A stretch of 64,000 nucleotides of DNA from Gammaproteobacteria bacterium 50_400_T64. GTDB lineage: Bacteria > Pseudomonadota > Gammaproteobacteria > Pseudomonadales > Porticoccaceae. Shown here in pieces: positions 41,666 to 51,957 of the stretch (position 1 is the stretch's first letter; each line of letters starts with the position of its first letter). The notes beneath the pieces were generated by a model. It saw only the letters and a list, made by a program, of their open reading frames with translations. It had not been told where the DNA came from and did not search any database. Position numbers and translations under genes: made by a program. The stretch lies in assembly GCA_002162755.1 (NCBI GenBank), contig MAAS01000029.1, positions 1 to 64,000 of the forward strand, read 5' to 3'.

Positions 41666-42523
41666 ATGTTATTGAATGGCTCGATTATTATTTGGGGTTT
41701 ATTGGCCCTTGCCGTTGTTACTTTATTCAAGGGGGTCAAGCAGGTTCCCCAGGGCAGTAAGTGGGTGATACAACGTTTGGGCAAGTATCACCGTTCGTTG
41801 CCCCCCGGCCTGCAGTTTATTATTCCTTATATGGACAATGTGTCTTACAAGGTGACGACCAAGGACATCGTTCTCGATATTCCCTCTCAGGAAGTGATTA
41901 CTCTCGACAACGTGGTGATCATTGCCAACGCGGTTGCCTACATTAATATTCTGTCGCCGGAAAAAGCGGTTTACGGGGTTGAAGATTACGAGATTGCGAT
42001 TCGTACGTTGGTGCAAACGGCGCTGCGTTCTATCGTCGGTGAAATGAAGCTTGATGATGCGCTGTCGTCGCGGGATAAAATTAAGGTTGCTCTAAAAGCC
42101 GCTATTTCTGATGACATTGCCGACTGGGGTATTACCCTGAAAACGGTTGAGATTCAGGATATTAATCCTTCATCAACCATGCAGTCAGCGATGGAAGAGC
42201 AGGCCGCTGCCGAGCGTGAGCGCCGTGCCACTGTTACTCGTGCTGACGGTGAAAAGTCGGCGGCGATATTACAGGCCGATGGTCGCCTCGAGGCATCTCG
42301 TCGCGATGCGGAAGCAAAAATCGTTATTGCGGAAGCCACCAAAGAGGCGATTGAAAAAGTCACCTCGGCAGTGGGTGACAATGATTTGCCGGTAATGTAT
42401 CTACTGGGTGAGCGCTATGTCGATGCCGTCAGGGATATGGCGAAGTCTGAGAATAGTAAGCTGCTGATATTGCCTGCGGATATTCCCGCTGCGGTGAGAG
42501 GCATTATGGGCGGCGGTAAGTAG
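41666..42523 (+). CDS. SPFH/stomatin-like (slipin, QmcA-type) membrane protein
   Basis: A 285-aa SPFH protein with an N-terminal membrane anchor (IIIWGLLALAVVTLF) and TGGAGG before the ATG at 41666. The band-7 domain starts VPQGSKWVIQRLGKYHRSLPPG; the long helix AMEEQAAAERERRATVTRADGEKSAAILQADG is the coiled-coil assembly segment. Such proteins form membrane rings linked to FtsH-type quality control or lipid domains. No NfeD partner lies beside it. Confidence 0.92.
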   Translation: MLLNGSIIIWGLLALAVVTLFKGVKQVPQGSKWVIQRLGKYHRSLPPGLQFIIPYMDNVSYKVTTKDIVLDIPSQEVITLDNVVIIANAVAYINILSPEKAVYGVEDYEIAIRTLVQTALRSIVGEMKLDDALSSRDKIKVALKAAISDDIADWGITLKTVEIQDINPSSTMQSAMEEQAAAERERRATVTRADGEKSAAILQADGRLEASRRDAEAKIVIAEATKEAIEKVTSAVGDNDLPVMYLLGERYVDAVRDMAKSENSKLLILPADIPAAVRGIMGGGK

Positions 42524-42549
42524 CCTTAATGTAAGTAGCTCTATCATCT

Positions 42550-42585
42550 AAAAAGCCCGGACGTTTTAAACGTACCGGGCTTTTT
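42550..42585. terminator. Bidirectional terminator between slipin and nadC
   Basis: Stem 42550-42560 with 42575-42585 (AAAAAGCCCGG/CCGGGCTTTTT), and ACGTTTTAAACGT inside can extend it. It serves two converging genes. Confidence 0.88.
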
Positions 42586-42617
42586 AGTGGCTGTTATTCA
42601 GTGATCTGAAAGTAGGC

Positions 42618-43487
42618 TCACTGAATACGCATTGAATAATCCACTGCCTGGCAATGCTTGGTCAGCGCCCCCGTTGAGACGAAGTCAATATCGAGGTCTT
42701 GATATTGCTCGATATTGTCAGCAGCGATATTACCCGACACCTCTAGCTCCACTACGGATGATGGGTCTTGAGCCTGACTAATTTGTCGCGCCTGCTGAAT
42801 ATCCTGGTGGGAAAAATTATCGAGCATAATGCGGTCAGCACCGGCGCTGAGGGCTTGCTGATATTCCTCGAGGTTTTCAACTTCCACTTCAACCGGTTTT
42901 TGCGGAGCGATAATACGGGCTTGAGCCACAGCTTTGGCGATACCGCCACAGGCGGCAATATGATTTTCTTTAATCAGGAATGCATCGTAGAGGCCCATTC
43001 TGTGATTGTCACAGCCGCCGACTTTCACCGCATATTTTTGCGCCAGGCGCAGGCCGGGCAGTGTCTTTCGCGTATCGAGTACCCGTATCTTTTGACTGTC
43101 CCCGCCAGCATTGGCCATCAAGTGTGCATAGTGTCGCGAGGTGGTAGCGGTGCCCGATAAAGTTTGCAGAAAATTCAAGGCCGCTCGCTCGCCGGTCAGT
43201 AGTGCACGGGCATTGCCCTGCAACGTGCAGACGGTCTGGTCGACACTGATCGTATCGCCGTCTGCCACTGACCAGTTCACTTTCAGGTCTGGGTCGAGTT
43301 GTTGAAAAACCGCATTAACCCAGGCGATGCCGCAAATGACGGCGTCCTCACGAGTGATAATGGTGGCGCTGGATTGCTTGTCTGCGGGGATTAGCTGGGC
43401 GGTGATATCACCACTGCCAATATCTTCGGCCAGAGCCAGCTGCACGCTGGCGGTGATATTTGCGGCCAGTGCCGAATTTATTTCCAC
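42618..43487 (-). CDS. nadC: Nicotinate-nucleotide pyrophosphorylase (carboxylating)
   Basis: NadC makes nicotinate mononucleotide from quinolinate and PRPP in NAD synthesis. Substrate-binding residues show in LNFLQTLSGTATTSRHY near residue 125, DTRKTLPGLRLAQKYAVKVGGCDNHRMGL near 155 and EVEVENLEEYQQAL near 215. 289 aa is normal. It is divergent from ampD, as in many gammaproteobacteria. Confidence 0.97.
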   Translation of the reverse strand: MEINSALAANITASVQLALAEDIGSGDITAQLIPADKQSSATIITREDAVICGIAWVNAVFQQLDPDLKVNWSVADGDTISVDQTVCTLQGNARALLTGERAALNFLQTLSGTATTSRHYAHLMANAGGDSQKIRVLDTRKTLPGLRLAQKYAVKVGGCDNHRMGLYDAFLIKENHIAACGGIAKAVAQARIIAPQKPVEVEVENLEEYQQALSAGADRIMLDNFSHQDIQQARQISQAQDPSSVVELEVSGNIAADNIEQYQDLDIDFVSTGALTKHCQAVDYSMRIQ

Positions 43488-43603
43488 GGAGTTTCCTCGA
43501 TAAATTTTGCGGCGATTATAGCAATGCAGTTAAGCTGCGGGAATATAAGTGAGGCAAGCAAGATGGATAATAAGTGTATTGATGTGTACAGCAGTCGTTT
43601 GAA

Positions 43604-44191
43604 GTGGCCTGTACGGTGATTTGCGATGAGGGCTTACTGGTTTATGCGCGCCAATGCCCGTCGCCCAATCAGGGTGAGCGGCCTGCGGGTGGCGAGATAT
43701 CATTGCTGGTGATTCATAATATTAGCCTGCCGCCGGGGCAGTTTGGTGGGGGCTACATCGAACAGTTTTTCACCAATACTTTAAGCGCGGATGAACACAG
43801 TTACTTCGCGGAAATTGCCGGTCTGCACGTGTCTTCGCATCTGTTAATTGATCGCCAGGGCGAGGTAGTGCAGTTTGTGCCATTCAGTCAGCGCGCCTGG
43901 CACGCCGGTGATTCTAGCTTTGCCGGTTGTGCCAATTGCAACGACTACTCTATTGGCATCGAGCTTGAGGGCACAGATACTGAGCCCTATAGCGATAAGC
44001 AGTACCAATCCTTGGTGCAAGTTTGCCAGCAGTTATTAGTCAACTACCCGGCGTTGAGTGTTGAGCGAATCGTCGGTCACAGTGATATTTCGCCGGGGCG
44101 TAAAACAGACCCTGGTCCAGCTTTTGACTGGCCGCTTTTTTTTACTCTGCTGGAAAATACGAAAGGCGTAATAAAAGGAGAAAAAGAATGA
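43604..44191 (+). CDS. ampD: 1,6-anhydro-N-acetylmuramyl-L-alanine amidase AmpD
   Basis: AmpD trims recycled anhydromuropeptides in the cytoplasm and so keeps AmpR-type signalling low. The zinc ligands are H38 (LLVIHNIS) and the His and Asp of VGHSDISPGRKTDPG near the C-terminus. The start is GTG at 43604: the frame is closed by TGA just 24 bp upstream, and no ATG lies between. 195 aa fits. It overlaps the next gene by four bases (ATGA). Confidence 0.95.
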   Translation: MACTVICDEGLLVYARQCPSPNQGERPAGGEISLLVIHNISLPPGQFGGGYIEQFFTNTLSADEHSYFAEIAGLHVSSHLLIDRQGEVVQFVPFSQRAWHAGDSSFAGCANCNDYSIGIELEGTDTEPYSDKQYQSLVQVCQQLLVNYPALSVERIVGHSDISPGRKTDPGPAFDWPLFFTLLENTKGVIKGEKE

Positions 44192-45093
44192 TATTAGTCA
44201 CCATTGTTCTGGCCCTGGTGGTTGCCTATTTTCGGGCACCGCTGACAGGCTTTCAAAATGACCGCTGGTTTTTTACCTGGTTACAAAGGGTTTCTGGCTG
44301 GGCCTTGGTGACAAAGCTTCCAGCAGGGCAACTGCTGTTATCGTTAGCTCTGCCCGTCGTCGGTTTGTACCTATTGCGCGATTTACTCGAAGGCATCCCG
44401 GTTTTATTACTATTGGTGCTTGAGCTTTGGGTTTTGCTGTATAGCTTTGGTCGTGGTGATTTGCAGGCAGAATTAAACACTCTGCAGGGCGATTTACAGC
44501 GCGGTGATAGCCAGGCGGCTTTTCATGCGGGTGAAATCTTAAGTACAGATAAGCGCAAAATAGTTGCCTTTGACCTGCCCGCGCTGGCACAGGCGCTGCG
44601 CCAGCGTGTCTCTTATGCTTATCTTGAGCGTTATTTGGCGGTTGTTTTCTGGAGTTTACTGGGCGGTGTCGCTGGCGCCTTGCTCTATCGTTTGTCCGTG
44701 CTTTATCGCGTGTCTTTAGTGCAGCAGCTCGCACAGTCCGACGCGGGGGAGTCCAGTTTCGACGGGTATTTACAGCTGCGCACAGCGAGCCGCTGGCTGG
44801 CTTTGCTAGAGTGGCTACCACTCGGATTGGCCAGTTTTACGCTGGCTTTTGTCGGCCAATTTGGTGCAGGACTTTCTTGCTGGCTGACGCGTTGGTTTAG
44901 TGGCCGCCCCAGCGCAGAGGTTTTGCAGGACTGTGTGGATGATGCGCTGGGTACTGACAAGATAGTTTCTGTGGGTGGGCTTGAAATCACCTCTGCCGAA
45001 AACATTGCCGCTGACTGTGGGGAAATAAGGCAACTCTTTAAGCGCGTGCTGATTTTCTGGCTCTGCCTGCTAGCACTGGGCTTGGTTTTGTAA
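44188..45093 (+). CDS. ampE: AmpE-like inner membrane protein
   Basis: A 301-aa membrane protein paired with AmpD. Helices are visible at the N-terminus (ILVTIVLALVVAYF), near 50-90 (LLLSLALPVVGLYLL, IPVLLLLVLELWVLLYSFGRGD), near 155 and at the C-terminus (VLIFWLCLLALGLVL). The FGRGDLQAELNTLQ signature is shared with AmpE/CobD-like proteins. It shares start/stop bases with ampD, so they are coupled. Its biochemical role is still undefined. Confidence 0.9.
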   Translation: MILVTIVLALVVAYFRAPLTGFQNDRWFFTWLQRVSGWALVTKLPAGQLLLSLALPVVGLYLLRDLLEGIPVLLLLVLELWVLLYSFGRGDLQAELNTLQGDLQRGDSQAAFHAGEILSTDKRKIVAFDLPALAQALRQRVSYAYLERYLAVVFWSLLGGVAGALLYRLSVLYRVSLVQQLAQSDAGESSFDGYLQLRTASRWLALLEWLPLGLASFTLAFVGQFGAGLSCWLTRWFSGRPSAEVLQDCVDDALGTDKIVSVGGLEITSAENIAADCGEIRQLFKRVLIFWLCLLALGLVL

Positions 45094-45220
45094 GTGCTTT
45101 TAACAGATTGTTACATGTTCCGCATACTGGAGGCTCAAAGTATAAAATGCTTAGTTTATATGGCGGGTTGGCATACTGTTTGCTGTGCATAGTTAAGGAT
45201 AACTATTATGGAATCAGGCT

Positions 45221-45703
45221 ATGCAAATTTCTGGAATGCCTAATAACTTTTATGAATCGATTAACACTTCGATATCTCCTCAGTCTAAGCAGTCAATTAA
45301 TACAGGAAGTGTGTCTACTCGTGAGCTTGATGTCAGGATCTCACCGGAAGCTATGGCTGAACTTGAAAAGATGGCAATGTACACGGAGCAGACTGCAGAG
45401 TACTTACCAAAAGTTACAGTGTTGAACAACTCTGACTCTCATAAAATAGGGTACGGGGCTTGGGCAGAAAGCTTCCAGAATACTTATAAAAATGAACTAA
45501 GTGAATATGGCGATAAGTTTAAGGGGTTTTACGAAGAAACCAAAATCGATCATGACATCTTTACGGCAGATGATCATTACGAAAAGGTTATAAGTTTAAA
45601 AGGTGGAAATACTGAATTTCAGCAAGATTTTGAAGATAAGCTAAAGGGTGATCCGCGGATGCTTGAACTAATGGGGATATTGGGAATAAAGAAACCGGCA
45701 TAA
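45221..45703 (+). CDS. Unknown protein, 160 aa, possible integron cassette
   Basis: I recognise no family. It is hydrophilic, with a flexible Ser/Thr/Asn-rich start (MPNNFYESINTSISPQSKQ), a short RISPEAMAELEKMAMYTEQ helix and an acidic C-terminal half ending in MLELMGILGIKKPA. No signal peptide or membrane helix. The gene is clearly AT-richer than ampE and the ampG-like gene around it. The start could be 45221 or the ATG at 45236; neither has a good ribosome site. Its stop codon lies in GCATAAC, the left core of an attC-like structure. Confidence 0.7.
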   Translation: MQISGMPNNFYESINTSISPQSKQSINTGSVSTRELDVRISPEAMAELEKMAMYTEQTAEYLPKVTVLNNSDSHKIGYGAWAESFQNTYKNELSEYGDKFKGFYEETKIDHDIFTADDHYEKVISLKGGNTEFQQDFEDKLKGDPRMLELMGILGIKKPA

Positions 45704-45758
45704 CGCAACTATTCCGGAAAATTATTGCCGCGCAGGCAATAATTTTCCGCTGTTATGT
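45698..45758 (+). other. attC-like hairpin after the 160-aa gene
   Basis: GCATAAC (45698-45704) at the left and GTTATGT (45752-45758) at the right flank a perfect 14-bp stem (45716-45729 with 45735-45748, loop GCGCA). The stop TAA of the gene is inside the left core. Spacing between core and stem is unequal on the two sides (11 and 3 bases), so it is not a textbook site. No T-run follows, arguing against a simple terminator. Confidence 0.45.
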
Positions 45759-45792
45759 ATGATGACATCATCGTTGTATCAGGTCTCATAGA

Positions 45793-45907
45793 TGTAACAA
45801 ACATGTCAATCGGATATTTTTTTGCCCCGACCTTTTGCGAATTTCGCTACTCTACATTTTGTCGCAAAGCCCTCCACAAAAAACTGCTGGTTACATGGGC
45901 GTTAGGC
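45793..45907 (+). other. Possible second attC-like element ending in GGGCGTTAGGC
   Basis: The right end reads GGGCGTTAGGC (core GTTAGGC at 45901-45907), a strong match to attC right cores. TGTAAC (45793-45798) pairs with GTTACA (45890-45895), and TTTGCGA (45834-45840) with TCGCAAA (45862-45868). The stop of the minus-strand permease falls inside GTTAGGC. Pairing is patchy, so it may be a decayed site or chance. Confidence 0.35.
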
Positions 45908-47155
45908 GGAGTCTTTACTTTCATTCGACCCATTCCAGGGCGCAACTTTGGTCAGTAGTAGCATGCCAGGCAGGGCGAGCAGGGCACAAAAGTAGAAAAA
46001 TTGCTCCCAACCGACGGCTTCCACCAAATAGCCGGTGCCCGCATTGGCGACGGTGCGGGGCACGGCGGTCAGCGCGGTAAACAGTGCCAGCTGGGTGGCG
46101 CTGTGGGCACGGCTGGTGGTGCGGGCAATAAAAGCGATAAAGGCCGCCGCGCCGAGCCCGACACCGAGATATTCAAAGCCGATCACGAGTGCCAGTAGCC
46201 ATAACCCTTCGCCGACGTGGGCCATTAGCGCAAAACCGAAAATAGAGATTAACTGCACCACGCCAAAAACCCACAGGGCGCGGTTGATACCGATTTTCAC
46301 CATCATCAAACCGCCGAGCAGACCGCCGACAATCATCGGCCATAGGGCGGCATGTTTGGCGATCACACCAATTTGCGATAGCTCAAAGCCCATGTCGATA
46401 TAAAAAGGGGTGGCCAGCGCCGTCGCCATATTGTCACCGAGTTTGTAGAGGAACATAAAGCTCAGTACCAGCAGCGCTTGTGAAAGCCCAAGGCGTTGAA
46501 AAAATTCACGAAAGGGTTCAATAATGGCAGCCTGTAGTGTTGCGGGGGCAGGTGTCGGGTGGCTGGGTTCTTTGATCGAAAGCGTTAATACTATGGCCAC
46601 CGACATAAAGGCAGCGGTAATTAAAAATACCGTATCCCAGGGTAGGAAATCAGCGAGAATCAATGACAGCGAGCCCGGCACCAGTCCGGCGATACGGTAG
46701 GCATTAACGTGAATAGAGTTACCCAGGCCGAGTTCAATGTCGGGTAATAATTCGCGCCGGTAGGCATCGATAACAATATCCTGGCTGGCACTGAAAAAAG
46801 CGATTAAAGCGCAGAGTGCGGCAAGGGGCCACAGCTGAGTGGCGGTGTCGAATTGTGGCAGGGCGGCGATGCTAAATAGTAGGCCGACCTGGGTGAGTAG
46901 CATCCAGCCTCTGCGGCGGCCGAGCAGCGGTAGAGGGTAGCGTTCTAGCAGCGGTGACCAGAAAAACTTCCAGGTATAGGGCAGGCCAATCAGCGTAAAG
47001 AGGCCAATTTCTTTAAGCCCAACACCTTCCGTGCGCAGCCAGGCAGGTACCAGTGATATAAGAATATAAAGCGGCAGGCCGGAAGCGAAGCCGGTAAAAA
47101 TACAGATCAGCATGCGTCGGTTAAAGAGTATGTCGCGCAGAGTCTGACTAGTCAT
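45902..47155 (-). CDS. ampG: AmpG-like MFS muropeptide permease
   Basis: A 417-aa 12-helix MFS transporter of AmpG type, which imports GlcNAc-anhydromuropeptides for recycling. FASGLPLYILISLVPAWLRTEGV near residue 20, GLPYTWKFFWSPLLERYPLPLLGRRRGWM near 58-85 and FSASQDIVIDAYRRELL near 120 are the family landmarks. It lies near ampD-ampE but reads toward them, separated by the 160-aa gene. Its stop codon sits in the last attC-like core. Confidence 0.9.
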   Translation of the reverse strand: MTSQTLRDILFNRRMLICIFTGFASGLPLYILISLVPAWLRTEGVGLKEIGLFTLIGLPYTWKFFWSPLLERYPLPLLGRRRGWMLLTQVGLLFSIAALPQFDTATQLWPLAALCALIAFFSASQDIVIDAYRRELLPDIELGLGNSIHVNAYRIAGLVPGSLSLILADFLPWDTVFLITAAFMSVAIVLTLSIKEPSHPTPAPATLQAAIIEPFREFFQRLGLSQALLVLSFMFLYKLGDNMATALATPFYIDMGFELSQIGVIAKHAALWPMIVGGLLGGLMMVKIGINRALWVFGVVQLISIFGFALMAHVGEGLWLLALVIGFEYLGVGLGAAAFIAFIARTTSRAHSATQLALFTALTAVPRTVANAGTGYLVEAVGWEQFFYFCALLALPGMLLLTKVAPWNGSNESKDSA

Positions 47156-47325
47156 GGTATGCCTGAATGCGAATCAGGCGCTACCTTAAAACAAATAGGG
47201 TCTTGTCGCCTAGCGTGTTGGCACGTTTTATTGGCTGCGCGCCAGTGCTTGAATTTACGTGTATAAACCCAATGGTCTACTAATAAGCTACTACCACCAA
47301 ATACATTACTGTTATAGGAGTTGCT

Positions 47326-47799
47326 GTGCGTTTTCTCTTACTTATTTTTATTATCGTGCCCATCGTTGAAATGTGGCTACTCATTCAAGTCGGCGGTGTT
47401 ATTGGTGCCGTACCAACCATTGGTGCCGTGTTGTTGACCGCCGTGATTGGTTTGGCCATGTTACGCCGCCAGGGGCTGAGCACTTTGCTGCGCGTCAATC
47501 AGCGCATGGAAAGCGGTGAGCTTCCAGCCCAGGAAATGCTCGAAGGTATCGTGCTGGCTGTTTCCGGGGCGCTCTTGCTGACGCCTGGCTTTTTCACCGA
47601 TGTCATCGGCTTTGCCGGCTTGACCCCGGTGCTGCGTCAGTGGTTGGTGCGCCGTTTGGTGGGGCGAGTGGCGATGTTTCAGGGTGGCGTTGTCGGTGGG
47701 GCCGGTTTCCGTCAGGAAATCAAGGGCAATACACTTGAAGGTGAATACTGGAATGAGGACGGGCAACGTGAAGGTGAGTCGCGTAAAGATGAGCCATGA
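47326..47799 (+). CDS. fxsA: FxsA family membrane protein
   Basis: A 157-aa inner membrane protein. Helices at FLLLIFIIVPIVEMWLLIQVGG, IGAVPTIGAVLLTAVIGLAML and the segment LAVSGALLLTPGFFTDVIGF define FxsA, known in E. coli for suppressing F-plasmid exclusion of phage T7. The polar tail is variable. It precedes groES as in many gammaproteobacteria. Confidence 0.92.
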   Translation: MRFLLLIFIIVPIVEMWLLIQVGGVIGAVPTIGAVLLTAVIGLAMLRRQGLSTLLRVNQRMESGELPAQEMLEGIVLAVSGALLLTPGFFTDVIGFAGLTPVLRQWLVRRLVGRVAMFQGGVVGGAGFRQEIKGNTLEGEYWNEDGQREGESRKDEP

Positions 47800-47902
47800 T
47801 TGGGTTGGTAGATTGGCTGTTTGTTATTGGCGGTGAATGAAATGGATAATTTTATGATTCAGCCCTTGATTTCCGTTTGGCTGCCTCCAGATAGTTGTCA
47901 GC

Positions 47903-47928
47903 TTCGGACTCTCTGTGTCCGAACACAG
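47903..47928. promoter_or_regulatory. Overlapping palindromes upstream of groES
   Basis: TTCGGAC (47903-47909) pairs with GTCCGAA (47917-47923), and the same DNA holds CTGTGT-CCGA-ACACAG (47913-47928), which fits the CTGT-N8-ACAG outline but has a GC-rich centre unlike a LexA site. No CIRCE (TTAGCACTC-N9-GAGTGCTAA) is present. A CTTGAT at 47865 could be part of a sigma-32-type -35. Confidence 0.4.
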
Positions 47929-47960
47929 TTACTTTAAATGCATATAAGAGGTGGAGTTAG

Positions 47961-48257
47961 ATGAAAATTCGTCCCTTGCACGACCGTGTTGTCGTGCGCC
48001 GCAAGGAAGAAGAAGCAACAACAGCTGGCGGTATTATTCTGTCAGGTTCTGCAAAAGAGAAATCCAATGAAGGTGAAGTTGTTGCCGTTGGTCAAGGTCG
48101 TCTGTTGAATAGCGGCGAAATTAGCCCGCTCAGCGTAAAAGTTGGCGATCAGGTTATTTTTGGTGGTTTCCCCAGCAATAACAACATCATTAAAGATGGT
48201 GACGATGAGCTCATTATTATGAGTGAAGCTGAAATCTTCGGTGTTCTTGAAGACTAA
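47961..48257 (+). CDS. groES: Co-chaperonin GroES
   Basis: The 98-aa lid subunit of the GroEL chaperonin. [18 protein letters not shown] at the start, the mobile loop [17 protein letters not shown] (about 20-36) and the C-terminal [15 protein letters not shown] are standard. AGAGGTGG lies upstream. It is followed by groEL after 56 bp. Confidence 0.98.
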   Translation: MKIRPLHDRVVVRRKEEEATTAGGIILSGSAKEKSNEGEVVAVGQGRLLNSGEISPLSVKVGDQVIFGGFPSNNNIIKDGDDELIIMSEAEIFGVLED

Positions 48258-48301
48258 TATCAGCTCCCCGGTATTCCACTAGAAATTAAGATATAGATTA
48301 A

Positions 48302-49978
<1,677 letters not shown>

Positions 49979-49995
49979 GCCAAGCTCCTCCACAT

Positions 49996-50026
49996 AAAAA
50001 AACCTCGCTTTTTGCGGGGTTTTTTT
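49996..50026. terminator. Terminator after groEL
   Basis: AAAAAAACCTCGC (49996-50008) pairs with GCGGGGTTTTTTT (50014-50026), one G-T wobble, loop TTTTT. Confidence 0.88.
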
Positions 50027-50190
50027 ATGTCTTCTTAATGTAGATCAATGGTTTTATTCACACGCCGATATGACTAGAATAGCGCCTGATAAATTTATGG
50101 CTGTCTGTCTACATAATTCACACGTGTGTAAATGACGGGTAGCTGTGATTATAAAACTACACTAAAACTGACAGAGCTGAGGTTACGACT

Positions 50191-50847
50191 ATGGAAAATC
50201 TTTCGACGATGGAATTTATCAACTTCCTGTTTCGCTGGGGGCACTTGCTCTTCGGTATTACCTGGATAGGCCTTTTGTACTATTTCAACTTTATTCAGGG
50301 TGGCTATTTTAAGCAGGCGACACCAGAAGCCTTGTCCGATGCGAAAGCCAAGCTGGCACCCAGTGCTTTGTGGTGGTTCCGTTGGGGCGCCATGTTCACC
50401 TTCATCACCGGCCTATTTTTGTTGATGGGCGTGCAAAAGCAGGGCGTGATGAATGAATATATTGTTGCCGGCGCACTGTTTGGCACTTTGATGTTCCTCA
50501 ATGTCTGGTTGATTATCTGGCCTAACCAGAAGATTGCTTTGGGCATGGTTGAGGGTGATGGCCCTACCGCCGCTGGTAAAGCGTTGTTGGCCTCGCGTAC
50601 CAATACTTTATTCTCTGCGCCCATGGCTTACTGCATGTTGGCTTCTCCACATATTGGCTACGGTGCAGACAGCTTGCTCAGCGTCAACGGCGGTGGTGCA
50701 GCTCTGTATGCAGTTCTGGCTTTAATTGCAGCACTTGAAGTGAATGCGATTGTTGGCAAGCAAGGCCCAATGACAACGGTTAAAGGCGTGATTCATTCGA
50801 GTCTCGGTTTGACTGTCGTTATGGCTTTGATTTTTCAATATGTTTAA
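50191..50847 (+). CDS. PuuD-like (urate hydroxylase N-terminal domain) membrane protein
   Basis: A 218-aa integral membrane protein that matches the membrane domain of PuuD, the cytochrome-linked urate oxidase. FRWGHLLFGITWIGLLYYFNF near residue 14 and APSALWWFRWGAMFTFITGLFLLMG near 54 carry the likely haem or metal ligand His, and IIWPNQKIALGM is conserved. The cytochrome c part of full PuuD is missing, so it needs a separate electron carrier or has another role. No purine catabolism genes are nearby. Confidence 0.82.
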   Translation: MENLSTMEFINFLFRWGHLLFGITWIGLLYYFNFIQGGYFKQATPEALSDAKAKLAPSALWWFRWGAMFTFITGLFLLMGVQKQGVMNEYIVAGALFGTLMFLNVWLIIWPNQKIALGMVEGDGPTAAGKALLASRTNTLFSAPMAYCMLASPHIGYGADSLLSVNGGGAALYAVLALIAALEVNAIVGKQGPMTTVKGVIHSSLGLTVVMALIFQYV

Positions 50848-50857
50848 AGCGTAAATG

Positions 50858-50895
50858 CATAAAAAAACCGGCCCTTGTTGGCCGGTTTTTTTATG
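50858..50895. terminator. Bidirectional terminator after PuuD-like gene
   Basis: Perfect 16-bp stem, 50858-50873 with 50880-50895, loop CTTGTT, flanked by A and T runs. Confidence 0.92.
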
Positions 50896-51123
50896 GGGCC
50901 AGTTCGACAAAAGTGTATAATCCTAAAAACAGTAGTCGGATCACGAAAGTCTGCACAAGCTCTTGGCGCACCTAGAAAAGTTTAAAAAATTCTCATCACC
51001 AATAAGGTGACAGCGACTTTTTAAAATCCCCTATGCACACCAATATCTTGCACATCTTTTTCGTACCCAACTTCCGTTTCCAGGATAATTCCGGCTGTTT
51101 TACCACCAATACAGTGACTGAGA

Positions 51124-51897
51124 ATGACAAAAGATAAGCCGAGTCGCCGAGAGCCCTTTATTGCCCGGCGTGATGAACCCGCTTCCTCGCGAACTGATTT
51201 ACCTGTGCAGAAAAAAAAGGCACGGCCTATTAGCTCTCCGTCTGTTGTTGAACCCAGTAAGCTAGGTTTTATTGCACTTTGTATTGTTGTTGGTCTGCTA
51301 CTTATTAGCCTTGCCGCTTTGTCTGTTTTTTCCTGGAAACAGAGCCAGTCCCAGCTGTATCTACAACAGCGTTTTGATGACCTCGTTCAACGTCTGGAAT
51401 CCAGCGATGAATCTGTAGCCCAATCGGGTGCTAGCTTGGCTATAAAACTCAGCAAGCAGGAAGAAACACTGACCAAACATTGGTCGGAGATAAGGAAGCT
51501 CTGGGGTGTCGCTAATGACCGCAATAAAAAGGCTATTAAGGCTCTACAGCTCGCCGATACGGGTGCTAAAAAGGAATTAAAGAAGGCTCTACAAGCTCAG
51601 GTATCTTTGCAGAATCGCCTGAAAAGCCTACAAAATGAAATCAAAAAGGTGAGTAGTGCTTCACTGGTCGCCAATGCGCAAACTGATGATTTTTATGCGC
51701 AGCTAAAAGGCCTTGAAAAGAAACTCCAGGGTGCTGGCAGCGAGGCGGCGAGTCTGCAAAAGCTGATCGAAAAGAATCGCCAGGGCCAAAGTCGTCAACT
51801 AGCAGAACTTGAGCAGGCAGTGAAATCTATGGATGCCTTTAGAAAGCAAACCAACGAAAAATTTAGCCGATTACAGGCAGCGCCCACCGCGCCTTAA
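51124..51897 (+). CDS. Single-pass membrane protein with coiled coil, 257 aa
   Basis: No named family recognised. The first ~45 residues are basic and Pro/Ser-rich; a membrane helix runs GFIALCIVVGLLLISLAALSVF (about 48-69); the rest is predicted coiled coil rich in Lys, Gln and Leu (RFDDLVQRLE, KKELKKALQAQVSLQNRLKSLQNEIKK, LAELEQAVKSMDAFRKQ). The topology suggests a short cytoplasmic tail and a long periplasmic coil, as in some cell-envelope or division scaffold proteins. It precedes the fumarase gene by 60 bp. Confidence 0.75.
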   Translation: MTKDKPSRREPFIARRDEPASSRTDLPVQKKKARPISSPSVVEPSKLGFIALCIVVGLLLISLAALSVFSWKQSQSQLYLQQRFDDLVQRLESSDESVAQSGASLAIKLSKQEETLTKHWSEIRKLWGVANDRNKKAIKALQLADTGAKKELKKALQAQVSLQNRLKSLQNEIKKVSSASLVANAQTDDFYAQLKGLEKKLQGAGSEAASLQKLIEKNRQGQSRQLAELEQAVKSMDAFRKQTNEKFSRLQAAPTAP

Positions 51898-51957
51898 TCC
51901 TATTTAGTAGGTTTTACCCGCTAATAATTCAATGACTCAGCCAATAAGCGAGAATTT

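Noticed and set aside
41494-41760. 88-codon frame overlapping the slipin start
   Set aside because: It overlaps a clear SPFH gene in another frame and has no ribosome site.
45716-45748. Reading the 14-bp stem as a simple terminator of the 160-aa gene
   Set aside because: No T-run follows, and both ends carry attC-like cores, so I prefer the attC-like reading, though neither is proven.
45755-45958. 67-codon frame after the 160-aa gene
   Set aside because: It runs across the attC-like region into the antisense of the permease gene and has no coding character.
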